Of a stretch of 64,000 nucleotides of DNA, positions 8,833-18,300 are shown one piece after another (the stretch's first letter is position 1; the number at the start of each line of letters is the position of its first letter). The translations under genes and the position numbers were made by a program. The notes beneath the pieces were generated by a model, which saw only the letters and a program-made list of their open reading frames with translations, had not been told where the DNA came from and searched no databases. Origin of the DNA: Phaeodactylibacter xiamenensis (lineage in GTDB: Bacteria > Bacteroidota > Bacteroidia > Chitinophagales > Saprospiraceae); contig NZ_JPOS01000082.1 of the NCBI RefSeq assembly GCF_000759025.1, forward strand, positions 1 through 64,000, in the 5' to 3' direction.

Positions 8833-9096
8833 CAGTGAATGCTTTGGGAACAGGAATCGTGCGGAAGTGGGGTGTAACCGGCTCACAGGTACAGCAAAAA
8901 ATATTTTTAAAAAAGTTAGTGTAAAGATTACACCTAGCAGGGGTCGATAACTTGCTGTTGGATAGTAAGTTGTTGCCCGGTTTCCTAATCTGGCTGTACA
9001 ATAATTCATAAATTGAGCCATCAAATCCTGCCCATAAAGTTGGGAATTGTACAGATTTGCTTATTTTAATTTCCAAAATCAAAACAATCAGATTCA

Positions 9097-10575
9097 ATGA
9101 AAGAACCAGGAAAAAAAGGATCAAAGGGACTGGATCGCCGGACCTTTATTCGTCAGGCTGGTGTTGCTGCGGCTGGTATGACCATTGTGCCCAGCACCGT
9201 AGTTTCCGGACTGGGGCATGTGATGCCAAGTGACAAATTAAACATTGCAGGTGTTGGTGTAGGCGGTATGGGCCGTTCTAACCTGCGCAATATGAATTCT
9301 CAAAATATTGTTGCGCTTTGTGATGTAGACTGGAAGTATGCTGCCAAATGCTTTAACGATTATCCAGATGCTGCGGTGTACAAAGACTACCGCCGCATGA
9401 TGGACGATATGGGCGATGAAATCGACGCCGTAGTGGTAGGTACGCCTGACCATACGCACTACGTAGTAACCGCCGATGCTATGCGTGCCGGCAAGCACGT
9501 CTACGTACAGAAACCACTGACCCACTCGGTCTACGAATCCCGTATGCTGGCTAAGCTGGCAAAAGAAACCGGCGTAGCCACACAGATGGGTAATCAGGGC
9601 AACTCCGGAGAAGGTATCCGTCAGGTTTGCGAGTGGATTTGGAATGGTGAAATCGGTGAGGTGAAGGAAGTCCACGCCTGGACTAACCGCCCGATCTGGC
9701 CACAGGGGCTGGAGCGGCCGACTGAAACGCCTTCTGTACCACCTACTCTGGACTGGGACCTTTTCATCGGCCCGGCTAAATGGCGCCCTTACCACCCGGC
9801 TTATACGCCATGGAACTGGCGTGCATGGTGGGACTTCGGTACAGGTGCACTGGGTGATATGGGATGCCACATCATTGACCCGGTATTCAAAGCGCTGAAC
9901 CTTGGGCAGCCTACTGCTTTCGAGGGTAGTTCTTCACAGGTTAATACGGAGAGTGCACCGATTGCTGAAAAGGTAACGTACTACTTCCCTGAGCGCAAGA
10001 AGATGGGCAAAGTTAACATGCCAGCCGTTGAGTTTACCTGGTATGATGGGGGCTTGCTGCCTGATCGACCTAAGGGTATTCCTGAGGGTAAAATCCTTGG
10101 TGACGGTGGCGGTGGTGCTATGTTCGTAGGCTCCAAGGGCACACTCATTTGCAGTACTTACGCCCGTGATCCCTACATCGTAGGCCGGGAGAACGACCCT
10201 CCTAAGGCAACCAACGAGCTGCGCCGCGTAGAAACCAGCCACGAAATGGACTGGGTGCGTGCCTGCAAGGAAGACAAGAGCAGCCGTACGGAAGCCTCTT
10301 CTCACTTTGGCTACTCCGCTCCATTGAATGAGGTGGTGGTAATGGGTAACCTGGCGATCCGCCTGCAGGACCTCAAGCGTAAGCTGGAGTGGGATGGTGC
10401 GAATATGAAGATTACCAATATTGCTGATGACGAAGAAATCCGGGTGGTTTCTTCTGATAAGTTTACGGTAGTGGATGGCGACCCGCGCTTCGACACGCAG
10501 TACGCAACCATCAATGCGAAGCAGGCGATGGAAGAGTACATCAAGCGTCCGTACCGCAAAGGTTGGAACTATTAA
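9097..10575 (+). CDS. Gfo/Idh/MocA family oxidoreductase with Tat signal
   Basis: 492 residues. The N-terminus has a twin-arginine signal (DRRTFIRQAG, R14-R15, then a hydrophobic stretch), so it is exported folded with cofactor. The Rossmann motif is GVGVGGMG (about 52-59); VQKPLTH (K139) corresponds to the family EKP motif and ALGDMGCHIID (D254, H258) to the catalytic segment. Long form with the C-terminal insertion common in Bacteroidota and Planctomycetota. It probably oxidises or reduces a sugar hydroxyl (3-keto chemistry) using NAD(P). A DUF1080 lipoprotein follows after 27 bases; that pairing is frequent, since DUF1080 proteins are linked to 3-keto-glycoside hydrolysis. Confidence 0.92.
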   Translation: MKEPGKKGSKGLDRRTFIRQAGVAAAGMTIVPSTVVSGLGHVMPSDKLNIAGVGVGGMGRSNLRNMNSQNIVALCDVDWKYAAKCFNDYPDAAVYKDYRRMMDDMGDEIDAVVVGTPDHTHYVVTADAMRAGKHVYVQKPLTHSVYESRMLAKLAKETGVATQMGNQGNSGEGIRQVCEWIWNGEIGEVKEVHAWTNRPIWPQGLERPTETPSVPPTLDWDLFIGPAKWRPYHPAYTPWNWRAWWDFGTGALGDMGCHIIDPVFKALNLGQPTAFEGSSSQVNTESAPIAEKVTYYFPERKKMGKVNMPAVEFTWYDGGLLPDRPKGIPEGKILGDGGGGAMFVGSKGTLICSTYARDPYIVGRENDPPKATNELRRVETSHEMDWVRACKEDKSSRTEASSHFGYSAPLNEVVVMGNLAIRLQDLKRKLEWDGANMKITNIADDEEIRVVSSDKFTVVDGDPRFDTQYATINAKQAMEEYIKRPYRKGWNY

Positions 10576-10602
10576 GCATCAACGAAAAACAAAACTTCGA
10601 TT

Positions 10603-11418
10603 ATGAAATTCAAAATTCTTTTGTTCGCTGCTTTGGTGTTTGCCCTGGCTTCCTGTCAGAGCGGTGCCCCGGAAGCTACCGAAGGGGAAGCCACAGAAGC
10701 TGAGGCTACTGATGGAGCCACAGAGGCTGAAGCTCCGGCAGCGATGAATACGCTTTCCGAGAAGGAAAAAGCCGATGGCTGGATGCTCTTGTTTGACGGC
10801 GAAAGCACCGATCAGTGGAAAGGTTACTGTAAAGAGGGTTTCCCGGAAAAAGGCTGGGAAGTCGTGGACGGCATCTTAATGTGCAAAGCTTCCGGTCAGG
10901 GCGAAGCTGGTGGTGGTGGCGACATCATCACTAAGGAGGCCTTTGGCAACTTTGAACTGAAACTGGAGTGGAAAATTTCCGAAGGTGGCAACAGCGGAAT
11001 CTTCTATCTGGCCCGCGAAAAATGTGGCGAAGATGGGCAGGCGATCTGGAAATCCTCTCCTGAAATGCAAATCCTCGATAATGAGAAGCACCCTGATGCC
11101 CGTCTTGGCAAAGATGGCAACCGGCAGGCTGGCTCGCTCTACGACCTGATCCCGGCGAAACCGCAAAATGCGGTACCAGCTAATAGTGGTTGGAACGAGG
11201 TGACCATTCTTTCCTACGATGGCACCATCGTACATACCCAAAATGGTGAGAATGTGGTAGAGTACCACCTCTGGACAGACGACTGGAAAGAGATGGTGGC
11301 CAACAGTAAGTTCAAGGATTATCAGGACTTCATTGACGTCGCTAAGGAAGGGCATATTGGCCTTCAGGACCACGGCAATGATGTTTGGTTCCGCAATATT
11401 AAGATCAAGAAGCTGTAA
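10603..11418 (+). CDS. DUF1080 lipoprotein (3-keto-disaccharide hydrolase-like)
   Basis: 271 residues. Type II signal MKFKILLFAALVFALASC, then a low-complexity Glu/Ala/Thr linker (about 22-48), then one DUF1080 domain: GWMLLFDGESTDQWKGY, FELKLEWKISEGGNSGIFY, SPEMQILDNEKHPDA, GSLYDLIPAK, HIGLQDHGNDVWFRNIKI. The family is a concanavalin-like beta sandwich; characterised members hydrolyse 3-keto-glycosides. It follows the Gfo/Idh gene and ends at a strong terminator, so the two form a bicistronic unit. Confidence 0.92.
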   Translation: MKFKILLFAALVFALASCQSGAPEATEGEATEAEATDGATEAEAPAAMNTLSEKEKADGWMLLFDGESTDQWKGYCKEGFPEKGWEVVDGILMCKASGQGEAGGGGDIITKEAFGNFELKLEWKISEGGNSGIFYLAREKCGEDGQAIWKSSPEMQILDNEKHPDARLGKDGNRQAGSLYDLIPAKPQNAVPANSGWNEVTILSYDGTIVHTQNGENVVEYHLWTDDWKEMVANSKFKDYQDFIDVAKEGHIGLQDHGNDVWFRNIKIKKL

Positions 11419-11444
11419 ATCAGGCAGTGCTCTTGATTAAGTTT

Positions 11445-11483
11445 AAACCGGCTGTGGGCATTGGGCTTGCAGCCGGTTTTTTG
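11445..11483 (+). terminator. Rho-independent terminator after DUF1080 gene
   Basis: AAACCGGCTG (11445-11454) pairs perfectly with CAGCCGGTTT (11470-11479), followed by a T-run. It closes the Gfo/DUF1080 unit. From here to 11718 I see no gene and no clear repeat. Confidence 0.9.
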
Positions 11484-11718
11484 TATAAATGCACTTAATT
11501 ACCCTTTTATACTACGATATGTTTACCGCGCTAACACCAGCGGTATGGTTTAGACCGTACCTGAAGGAATGGTTTTTCATTTGATTTGAAAGTTATCTCC
11601 GAAAAACCTCAGGCATTATTGACATGCCCTTAGAATGACAAGTAGTAGAATTGAACCAGAGCCTAAATTGAGGTTATCATTTAATACTTGATCAATCGTA
11701 CTGTCAAATGTCCTGTAA

Positions 11719-12219
11719 ATGAAAAAAATAATCATCATAGCCATAGCACTTCTGGCAGGGTGTACCCGTAGCGACCAGGATTCTAAATACTTAAGATGGG
11801 TTGGCGACGCTGAGCCCGACCCTGAAATAGATGCCAGCGATTTCCAGTTGTGTGGCAGTGAGAAAATGGTTCAGCAGTACTTCCATTTCGGGCAGGGGCT
11901 TCAGTATGAAGGGGAGAAGATAGCGCTGCGCAAACGATTTGAAGAAGCGTACCGGTCAGTAGAAACCGCTCAAAGTGGTTGGATAAGAATCCGTTTTATT
12001 GTCAACTGCCAGGGACTGGCTGGAAGATTTAGAATGATAGGCTCCGATTTAGACTATCAGGAACAAATTTTTGATGAACGGATCACCGAACAGTTATTAA
12101 AGATTACCCAATCATTGGATGGTTGGGCCGTGCTCTCAAAAGGTGGTAAGCCCCGGGATTATTACCAATACCTAATCTTTAAGATCAACAACGGAGACCT
12201 AACTGATATTTTGCCATGA
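11719..12219 (+). CDS. Small lipoprotein with TonB-C-like domain
   Basis: 166 residues, signal MKKIIIIAIALLAGC with a lipidation Cys. The second half (IRIRFIVNCQGLAGRFRMIG, then a helix and SLDGWAVLSKGGKPRDYYQY) resembles the C-terminal domain of TonB-type proteins (x-V-x-F-x-V-x-x-x-G), but there is no membrane-spanning anchor or proline linker. Function unknown. The stop overlaps the start of the TPR gene (ATGA), so the two are translationally coupled. Confidence 0.6.
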   Translation: MKKIIIIAIALLAGCTRSDQDSKYLRWVGDAEPDPEIDASDFQLCGSEKMVQQYFHFGQGLQYEGEKIALRKRFEEAYRSVETAQSGWIRIRFIVNCQGLAGRFRMIGSDLDYQEQIFDERITEQLLKITQSLDGWAVLSKGGKPRDYYQYLIFKINNGDLTDILP

Positions 12220-13037
12220 GAATGCTTCTGATTTTTGTTTTAGCCATCATGTCCTCTTGTTTAGCTGCTCAGCCCAACTGTAATGTCTATATGTACAACG
12301 GAGACGAGTTGAAATATAAGGCTTGTAGAGCATTGGAAAAAACAAGAGGGCATTATCAGTTCAGCAGAGCGTACCAGGAAGCACTGGATGAGGTTCTGGC
12401 GATCGACTCTACCTTTGCTTACGCATACAGGGTTAAATCCACCGCATATCTGAAGAGTGGTGATTTTATCACCTGGAAAAAGCTAATGGACAAAGCCGTG
12501 AAGTACGATCCGGAGGAAGAACTATTCTACCGGGCGTCGTGCCGCTATCAGTTTTTTAGAGATTATGCGGGAGCAATAGAAGATATTGAACTATTAGATA
12601 GCTTGGTTGACTACGACATTGGTTATTCCCAAAATGGGGATTATCACCTCAATATTATCAAAGCTTTGTCCTATAAGGCTATAGGGAAACTGAATGAGTC
12701 CTTACAGCTATTCGAGCGACAACTAAGTGATAGCATGTATAGCGTTGGTATTTACGATTATTTGCATTTGGGGGTTCTTTACCTGGAAATGGGAAAATTT
12801 TCATTGGCTCTGCGTGCTTTAAAGCAGCAGGCATTAGAAAATGATATCGCGGAAAACAGGTACTATATGGCTTTAGTTTATAAGGCACTGAGGGACGAAA
12901 AGAGGTATATGGAAAACATAAAACTTGCAAAAGAAAAATACGAAAATGGAGTAAAAATGTTTGACCCCTACGTTGAAAAAATGGATCAAATATTTCTAAC
13001 CGACATCATAGATGCTATGAAAACCGAGGGCTTTTGA
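12216..13037 (+). CDS. Secreted TPR protein
   Basis: 273 residues with signal peptide (MRMLLIFVLAIMSSCLAAQ; the Cys could also serve as a lipobox). Several degenerate tetratricopeptide repeats can be seen: ALDEVLAIDSTFAYAYRVKS, YRASCRYQFFRDYAGAIEDI, HLGVLYLEMGKFSLALRALK and YYMALVYKALRDEKRYMENI. Such repeats mediate protein contacts. No catalytic motif. Coupled to the lipoprotein gene just upstream, and the two products may interact in the periplasm (inference). Confidence 0.65.
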   Translation: MRMLLIFVLAIMSSCLAAQPNCNVYMYNGDELKYKACRALEKTRGHYQFSRAYQEALDEVLAIDSTFAYAYRVKSTAYLKSGDFITWKKLMDKAVKYDPEEELFYRASCRYQFFRDYAGAIEDIELLDSLVDYDIGYSQNGDYHLNIIKALSYKAIGKLNESLQLFERQLSDSMYSVGIYDYLHLGVLYLEMGKFSLALRALKQQALENDIAENRYYMALVYKALRDEKRYMENIKLAKEKYENGVKMFDPYVEKMDQIFLTDIIDAMKTEGF

Positions 13038-13091
13038 AAAGGTTAAAGCCTTTAAGTTGGCTGGATTTCAGATTATATCGTGCTATTCCAT

Positions 13092-14423
13092 CTAATTTCC
13101 TTTTGAAGTAAATGCTTTGATCACCTGTCGGCCGACCTGATCACCTACTTCCAGCCCCACCTCATTGTCGGTGCGGAAATGCACGCCTCCCTCAAAGCGG
13201 GATTCTGAACACTCTTTTGCCAGTGTTTTAAACAAGGCTTTGTCTCCGGGGAACAGGAACGAGAGCACTCTGGCTATGGACCCGGCAACGGTCGTATGCC
13301 CGGCAGGATAGCCCGGGAAGTTCGGCGTGTCAATCAGAATAGGTTTAAAGGAAGGATCGTACTGAAAAGGTCGGATGCCCCAGTAGTGGTATTTCCCATC
13401 CCATGCCGCGATGATGGCATCGAATCGGGCGGTGTGGAAAACGGCATTTGCAAAGGCAGCTGCTAATGGGTTAAGGCCGTATTCCAAAATCTTGCGTTCG
13501 ACCAATAGGTCCCATACCGGTTCACTTTTCCACTTCCAGGCTATGGTGCTGCTTTGGTGGGCGGCGTTGAATTGCCGGAGCTCCTCCATATCTGCAGTCC
13601 AGTCGGTGGGCGGTGGGCCGGGCCGGAACTGATCGGCTTGCTCGAGGGTGAGCGGCTTCCATTGCCTTTTCATCGGGTCCCAGGGGCTGGGGTTGCCTGA
13701 CCACAGGCTATCCGCCTGAGGTACCTGCCCTTCCCACCGGCGGTCTGTGCGGTCGGTTTTCGCATATTCGATGTACTGTTGGGCTATATTCCGGCCAATT
13801 TCCAATCCTTTTTCAATATCGGAGGGGAATACCAGCCCTGTAGCCAGGCGGGCAGACTTGAAGGCAATGAGATGACTGTCCAGCATCGCCTGCTGCTCCG
13901 GAAAGTAATATCCGATAACCTGATGCGCCGCACCGGCTGCTGCACTCCATTCACAAAGGGAGGAGGAATACTCTGGTTCCGCCCCAAGCTTTTTCACCCT
14001 TTGGTCGTAATGGTAGGCTGCTTTCCGGAAATGTGCCTGTTTGTGTTCCCAAACTTCCACCGTAGCGTCATAGACCGCAAGGTGTAGAATGGCCACCCGG
14101 CCTCCATTTTTATGTCCTTTATGGTTCCGGCTCGCCTGCATAAGTAATTGGTGCCAGCGGTATACGGGATAGGCGTTGTTCCAGTACCGTACAGCCCATA
14201 AACTCTCCGTTTCCATCTGTTGCTGGGCTGCTGTGATATCTGGGATTTCATCCCGTAGTACTTCTTCACTGATTGGAAGAACAGGTTCGTCCAGTTCAAA
14301 CTTGAAGGGCATGAATTCGGAGGCAGTCATTTGCCCGTACCCTGGGGATGGAGCTATCAGTATGATTATCAGGCAAAATGTGGGTGCGAATAGTAGGGCA
14401 GAGTAATGAGCAGATGTGTACAT
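13092..14423 (-). CDS. PAP2-family / vanadium haloperoxidase-related protein, secreted
   Basis: 443 residues; N-terminal hydrophobic segment (about 7-30) is a signal peptide or anchor. The helical N-terminal part (WHQLLMQASRNHKGHK, ILHLAVYDATVEVWEHK) and the C-terminal GYPAGHTTVAGSIARVLSFL and SRFEGGVHFRTDNEVGLEVG correspond to the PAP2/vanadium-haloperoxidase motifs that bind phosphate or vanadate (x-G-H, S-R, H-x-x-x-D). The usual Ser before Gly-His is Ala here (PAGH), as in several bacterial relatives. It may be an acid phosphatase or a halogenating enzyme; the sequence does not decide. It stands alone on the minus strand next to the repeat arrays. Confidence 0.82.
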   Translation of the reverse strand: MYTSAHYSALLFAPTFCLIIILIAPSPGYGQMTASEFMPFKFELDEPVLPISEEVLRDEIPDITAAQQQMETESLWAVRYWNNAYPVYRWHQLLMQASRNHKGHKNGGRVAILHLAVYDATVEVWEHKQAHFRKAAYHYDQRVKKLGAEPEYSSSLCEWSAAAGAAHQVIGYYFPEQQAMLDSHLIAFKSARLATGLVFPSDIEKGLEIGRNIAQQYIEYAKTDRTDRRWEGQVPQADSLWSGNPSPWDPMKRQWKPLTLEQADQFRPGPPPTDWTADMEELRQFNAAHQSSTIAWKWKSEPVWDLLVERKILEYGLNPLAAAFANAVFHTARFDAIIAAWDGKYHYWGIRPFQYDPSFKPILIDTPNFPGYPAGHTTVAGSIARVLSFLFPGDKALFKTLAKECSESRFEGGVHFRTDNEVGLEVGDQVGRQVIKAFTSKGN

Positions 14424-14540
14424 GAATCGTTTATTTTTTTTGAGAAAGGGGATACTTCATATTAACCAATACTGGGTGGAATGGCTTAAAATTCTTTTGG
14501 GAATTTTGGATATTTAGGATTGGAAATAGGGGGTGGGGTG

Positions 14541-14730
14541 ACCACGGAATACTCGGAAAACACGGAAATGGGGGGTGGGGTGACCACGAAATATGCGGGA
14601 AACACGGAAATGGGGGGTGGGGTGACCACGGAATACGCGGAAAACACGGAAATGGGGGTGGATGACCACGAAATATGCGGGAAACACGGAAATGGGGGGT
14701 AACCACAGAATACACAGAATACACGGAAAT
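14541..14730 (+). repeat. Left array: five copies of a 29-nt ACCAC...GGAAAT repeat
   Basis: Copies begin at 14541, 14583, 14625, 14665 and 14702; the first three are spaced exactly 42 bases, then 40 and 37. The core reads ACCAC(G/A)GAATAC, then a variable (A/C)(A/G)CGGAA-type stretch, ending CACGGAAAT; between copies lies GGGGGGTGGGGTG. The last copy is the cleanest. It ends 24 bases before the GxxExxY gene. Confidence 0.9.
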
Positions 14731-14754
14731 TAGGGAGCTTTAAAAATATAGAAT

Positions 14755-15141
14755 ATGGACAATCACGAAGGATTATTATACAAGGAAGAAAGTTACCGGA
14801 TTCGGGGTGCTGTGTTTGAGGTGTACAGGGAAATGGGTGCTGGTTTTTTGGAAGCGGTTTATCAAGAGTGCCTGGAAAAGGAATTGCGTAGTCAGCAAAT
14901 CCCCTTTATTGCACAGCCTGCCCTTGATCTTTTTTATAAGCAGGAAAAGCTAGATACTACTTACAGGCCAGACTTGATTTGTTACGGCAAGATTATCGTA
15001 GAGCTGAAAGCGGTAAAAGAAATCGCGGATGAGCATCGGGCCCAGTTACATAACTATTTGAAGGCTACTGGTTTTCGGCTAGGGTTTTTGGTGAATTTTG
15101 GACATTACCCCAAAGCGACAATAGAAAGAATTATCAAATAG
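14755..15141 (+). CDS. GxxExxY protein, PDDEXK_3 nuclease-like
   Basis: 128 residues, no signal peptide. The family motif is G30-x-x-E33-x-x-Y36 (MGAGFLEAVYQECLEKEL). A PD-(D/E)xK core follows: RPDLIC (D73), then IVELKAV (E83-x-K85), and a Gln/Tyr-containing helix QLHNYLKATGF. These residues fit a restriction-like nuclease fold, but no activity has been shown for the family to my knowledge. It is bracketed by two arrays of the same short repeat in opposite orientation (14541-14730 and 15166-15285), which makes it look like a self-contained cassette placed between two minus-strand genes. Base composition of the flanks is unlike the neighbours. Confidence 0.9.
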   Translation: MDNHEGLLYKEESYRIRGAVFEVYREMGAGFLEAVYQECLEKELRSQQIPFIAQPALDLFYKQEKLDTTYRPDLICYGKIIVELKAVKEIADEHRAQLHNYLKATGFRLGFLVNFGHYPKATIERIIK

Positions 15142-15165
15142 CCTACTGCCACCATAGCTAAAGCC

Positions 15166-15285
15166 TTCCGTGTATTCTGTGTCTTCTGTGGTAGAAAAAA
15201 CAACTCCATGCCTTCCGTGTCATCCGAGTATTCTGTGGTAAAAAGAAAACTCCATGCCTTCCGTGTATTCCGCGTCTTCCGTGGT
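15166..15285 (-). repeat. Right array: three inverted copies of the same repeat
   Basis: Copies at 15166-15192, 15213-15239 and 15259-15285 (spacing 47 and 46). Each reads TTCCGTGT...TGTGGT or a close variant, the reverse complement of the left-array core; the linker here is AAAA-rich plus CTCCATGCC. Together with the left array it forms long inverted flanks of the GxxExxY gene. Confidence 0.88.
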
Positions 15286-15304
15286 AAAAAAGAAACTTAC
15301 CAAC

Positions 15305-18300
15305 CTACAGCATCCCCATCACCTCCACCGCCGCCAGCAGAAAAGCACCCAGCCCAAAAGGCTCCGTATGATCAGTATCAATTTGTTCGGGGGCATGGCC
15401 TACGCGTTGTACGCTGCCGAGGCTGCCATCCGGACGGATATGCCGCAGCAAGCCTTCCCATGCCCGCTCCATGACCGGACGGTAGGTCGCCTCATCCAGA
15501 TAACCATTGCGGATGCCATTGGCCAGGGCGTAACAGAACAGGGCTGTACCGCTTGTCTCCGGCAATGGGTAGTTTTGGGTATCGGTCAGACTGACCCTCC
15601 AGAGCCCGTCTTTGCCCTGTAAGGGAGCGATACCGGCTGCCATCTGTTGGAGTAATTCGATGTAGTACGACCGCCTCGGGTCACTTTCCGGCAGATGCTC
15701 CAAAACCCGGACAATGCCGCCCATTACCCAGCCATTACCGCGCGACCAGAATACCTTGCCGCCGTCTTTGCCGTGGGTTTCAGGTTTATCGGGGGCGTAG
15801 ACGTATTTAGCATCCCGGAAAAAGAGACCGGTGGCGGGATCTTGCAGTGCTTTTGTGGCTTGCACCCATTTTTCGTGCATGAAATCGAGATATTTGGGAT
15901 CACCGGTGATTTCGGTAGCCAAAGCGAAAGTAGGCGGTGCCATGAAGAGCGCATCACACCACCACCATTCGGTACGCCCTTCGTAGGGGAGGCGCATAAA
16001 GCGGTCGAGCTCCGTCAGGCTCGGTTCCAGGTAGGCTTTGTTTCTGGTTTCCTGATACATTTCCAGCCAGGTGTGGGCAGCAAGGTGATTGTTGGCAATG
16101 TCAGGGTCGTACTTTAGCGGGGTGAACCGCTCCCGCTTGCCCCAGTCAGCCATATGTTTGAAAAAAGGAGCATGTCCCGTTTTTTCATAAAGTTTCCAAA
16201 GCCCGGTATAAAAGGTGGCCGCATTCCAGTAAGCGTTCTTGGTCCAGGCGCCTTCCATGACCGGGACGTAATTGAGCTTTGGGTAAATCTCCCGCAGGTG
16301 GTAGTCCACCATATTCCAGCAAATGGCCTGAATATCTTCCGGAGCATAAGGGGATACTTGTGTTAGTGAGGGCGGTACCTGCACCTTTCCCCATTCGGAG
16401 GGCGCTGATCCCATGATAAGCTCCAGTGTGCCGCCCTGCATCAGCTCCCGGTGGCGAAACCACGCCCGGTCGATCGGGATACCATTCAGTTTGGCCGATT
16501 GTACATAAATGTTTTCAGCAGACCGGCGGTGTGCCACCACGCTAAAGGTCTTTCCATTTTCCAATCGGATACGGCTACGGTCAAACAGCGGGCTGCCGAT
16601 GAGGTAAACATCCTGCCCGGCAACGGGGAAGAAGCCCATGCTGCTGAAGACGTACCAGGAAGAGATCGCACCGGAGTCGTCCTGTCCGGGAAGACCGTTA
16701 TGCCCGGCAGCGTACTTCCTTCTCATTAGATGCTGAACGGCTTCAGCGGTTTTATCCGGCCTACCCGCATAAATGTACTGATAGGGCAACAGGAAGAGCG
16801 GTTCATTACCGAGGTCAAACCCGGGGTCCAACAGCAAGCGGTCCAGGTACTTGATATAGGCTTCCGGGCTCCCATGACGTTGGATAAGCCCCCGAATATC
16901 GTGGGGCACATAGCTGCTGTAGGCAAGGGGCGTAGCTTCGTAAAAGTAGGGATCATTCCAGTGGTCTTTGCGCAGGTTTTCGGTGGTGATGCCAGGTTGC
17001 CAGTTGCCGGTTTGGTCTTTTGCCCAAAAATGCCCGGCTTCTTTGTTAAATAGCTTGTAAACGCCCTGTGAGCGCTTCCTGTACTCCCGGGCAGTTGCCG
17101 TGTCCCCTGCTGCTTCGGCAACTTTGGCAATACAGAAGTCATTGTAGGCATACTCCAGAGAGCGGGAAGTCGCCCCTTTGGCAGATGCTGAAGTGACATA
17201 GCCCAGTTTTAGGTAATCTTCCAGGTGGCGGCCGTGTTTTTTGGGATTATCAGAGGGATGTTCGGCATGATGCCGCAGGGCTTTTAACGCCTGTTCCAGG
17301 TCAAATCCACCCAGTTCTTTGGCAACGGCATCCGCAAAGGCGACATCCACATTTGTCCCGCCCTGTATGCTGCCGAAGTCGCCGGCTATCCAGGCATCCG
17401 GCAACCAGCCCTCCTTTTCGTAAATGGCCAAAAGGCTCTGAAGTATGCCTCGTTGTTGCTCCGGTGCAATCAGCGTATGCAGGGGCATAACGGTGCGGAA
17501 AACATCCCAAATACAATAATGGTCCCAGTAATGAGGCTGGCTTTCGGACCAGTCTTCGGTAGCGCCAGTGACTTCGGTGGGCATGAGGAAGGTATTGCGA
17601 AGAGTAGAATAAAACATCCGCTGATGCTCGGGCAGCCCACCTTCCACCTCAATACGGGAGAGCCGTTTGTCCCAGGACTGATCGGCAGCAGCTCTTGCTT
17701 GGTCAAATGAATTTTGCTTTTCCTCATCCAGAAATTTCTTGGTATTTTTTATACTTTTAAATGAAAGCCCAACCCTTGCTTCCACCTGCTGCCGCTGCGG
17801 TCCTTTGAAGGTTGCCCATGCGCCCATGCGGCGGCTTTTGACCGGCTGATCGTCCGGGAAGCGGATTGATAAGTTTTGCTGGCTGGGTAGGAGGGTGGTG
17901 TCTTGCCAAACACCTGCTGCATCAAAGGGGCGGTCGAACTGGGCGAAGAAATATACCTTATACGGGTTTTGCCCGCCCCAGCCACCGGCGAAATGGCCCC
18001 AGCCCTGAATGGCGTTTTCTCCAACAATCTCCACTTCGGCTTCGAGGCAACGGCTATCTTCCAGCTCCGTCCGGCCAATGGCATGTGCGACATCAATAAT
18101 CACCTGCCCTTCGATTTCCGGTGATTTATCCCAGGTGAAAAAAGTGTATCGATGGTAGCCTACTTTGGCAGAAGCCGTTAATTCCACTTCCACATCGCCG
18201 GGTTTTCGGGCAAGGGTGACAGCGTAGTACCCTGGTGCAGCCCGCTCATTGACCTGTTTTAGCGAAGCGTAATCTTTAAGGTTAAGCTCCTTCGTCAGTG

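Noticed and set aside
8833-9024. N-terminal extension of the intact sulfatase
   Set aside because: The extension is not conserved in type and would bury the lipoprotein signal that begins at 8832.
14520-14702. 60-codon frame with 14-residue repeats across the left repeat array
   Set aside because: It exists only because three repeat units are multiples of three bases; the frame breaks at the shorter units and there is no sensible start or fold.
14541-15285. CRISPR array
   Set aside because: Copies are not uniformly spaced by unique spacers: the inter-copy DNA is itself nearly identical, copies vary, and no cas genes are present.
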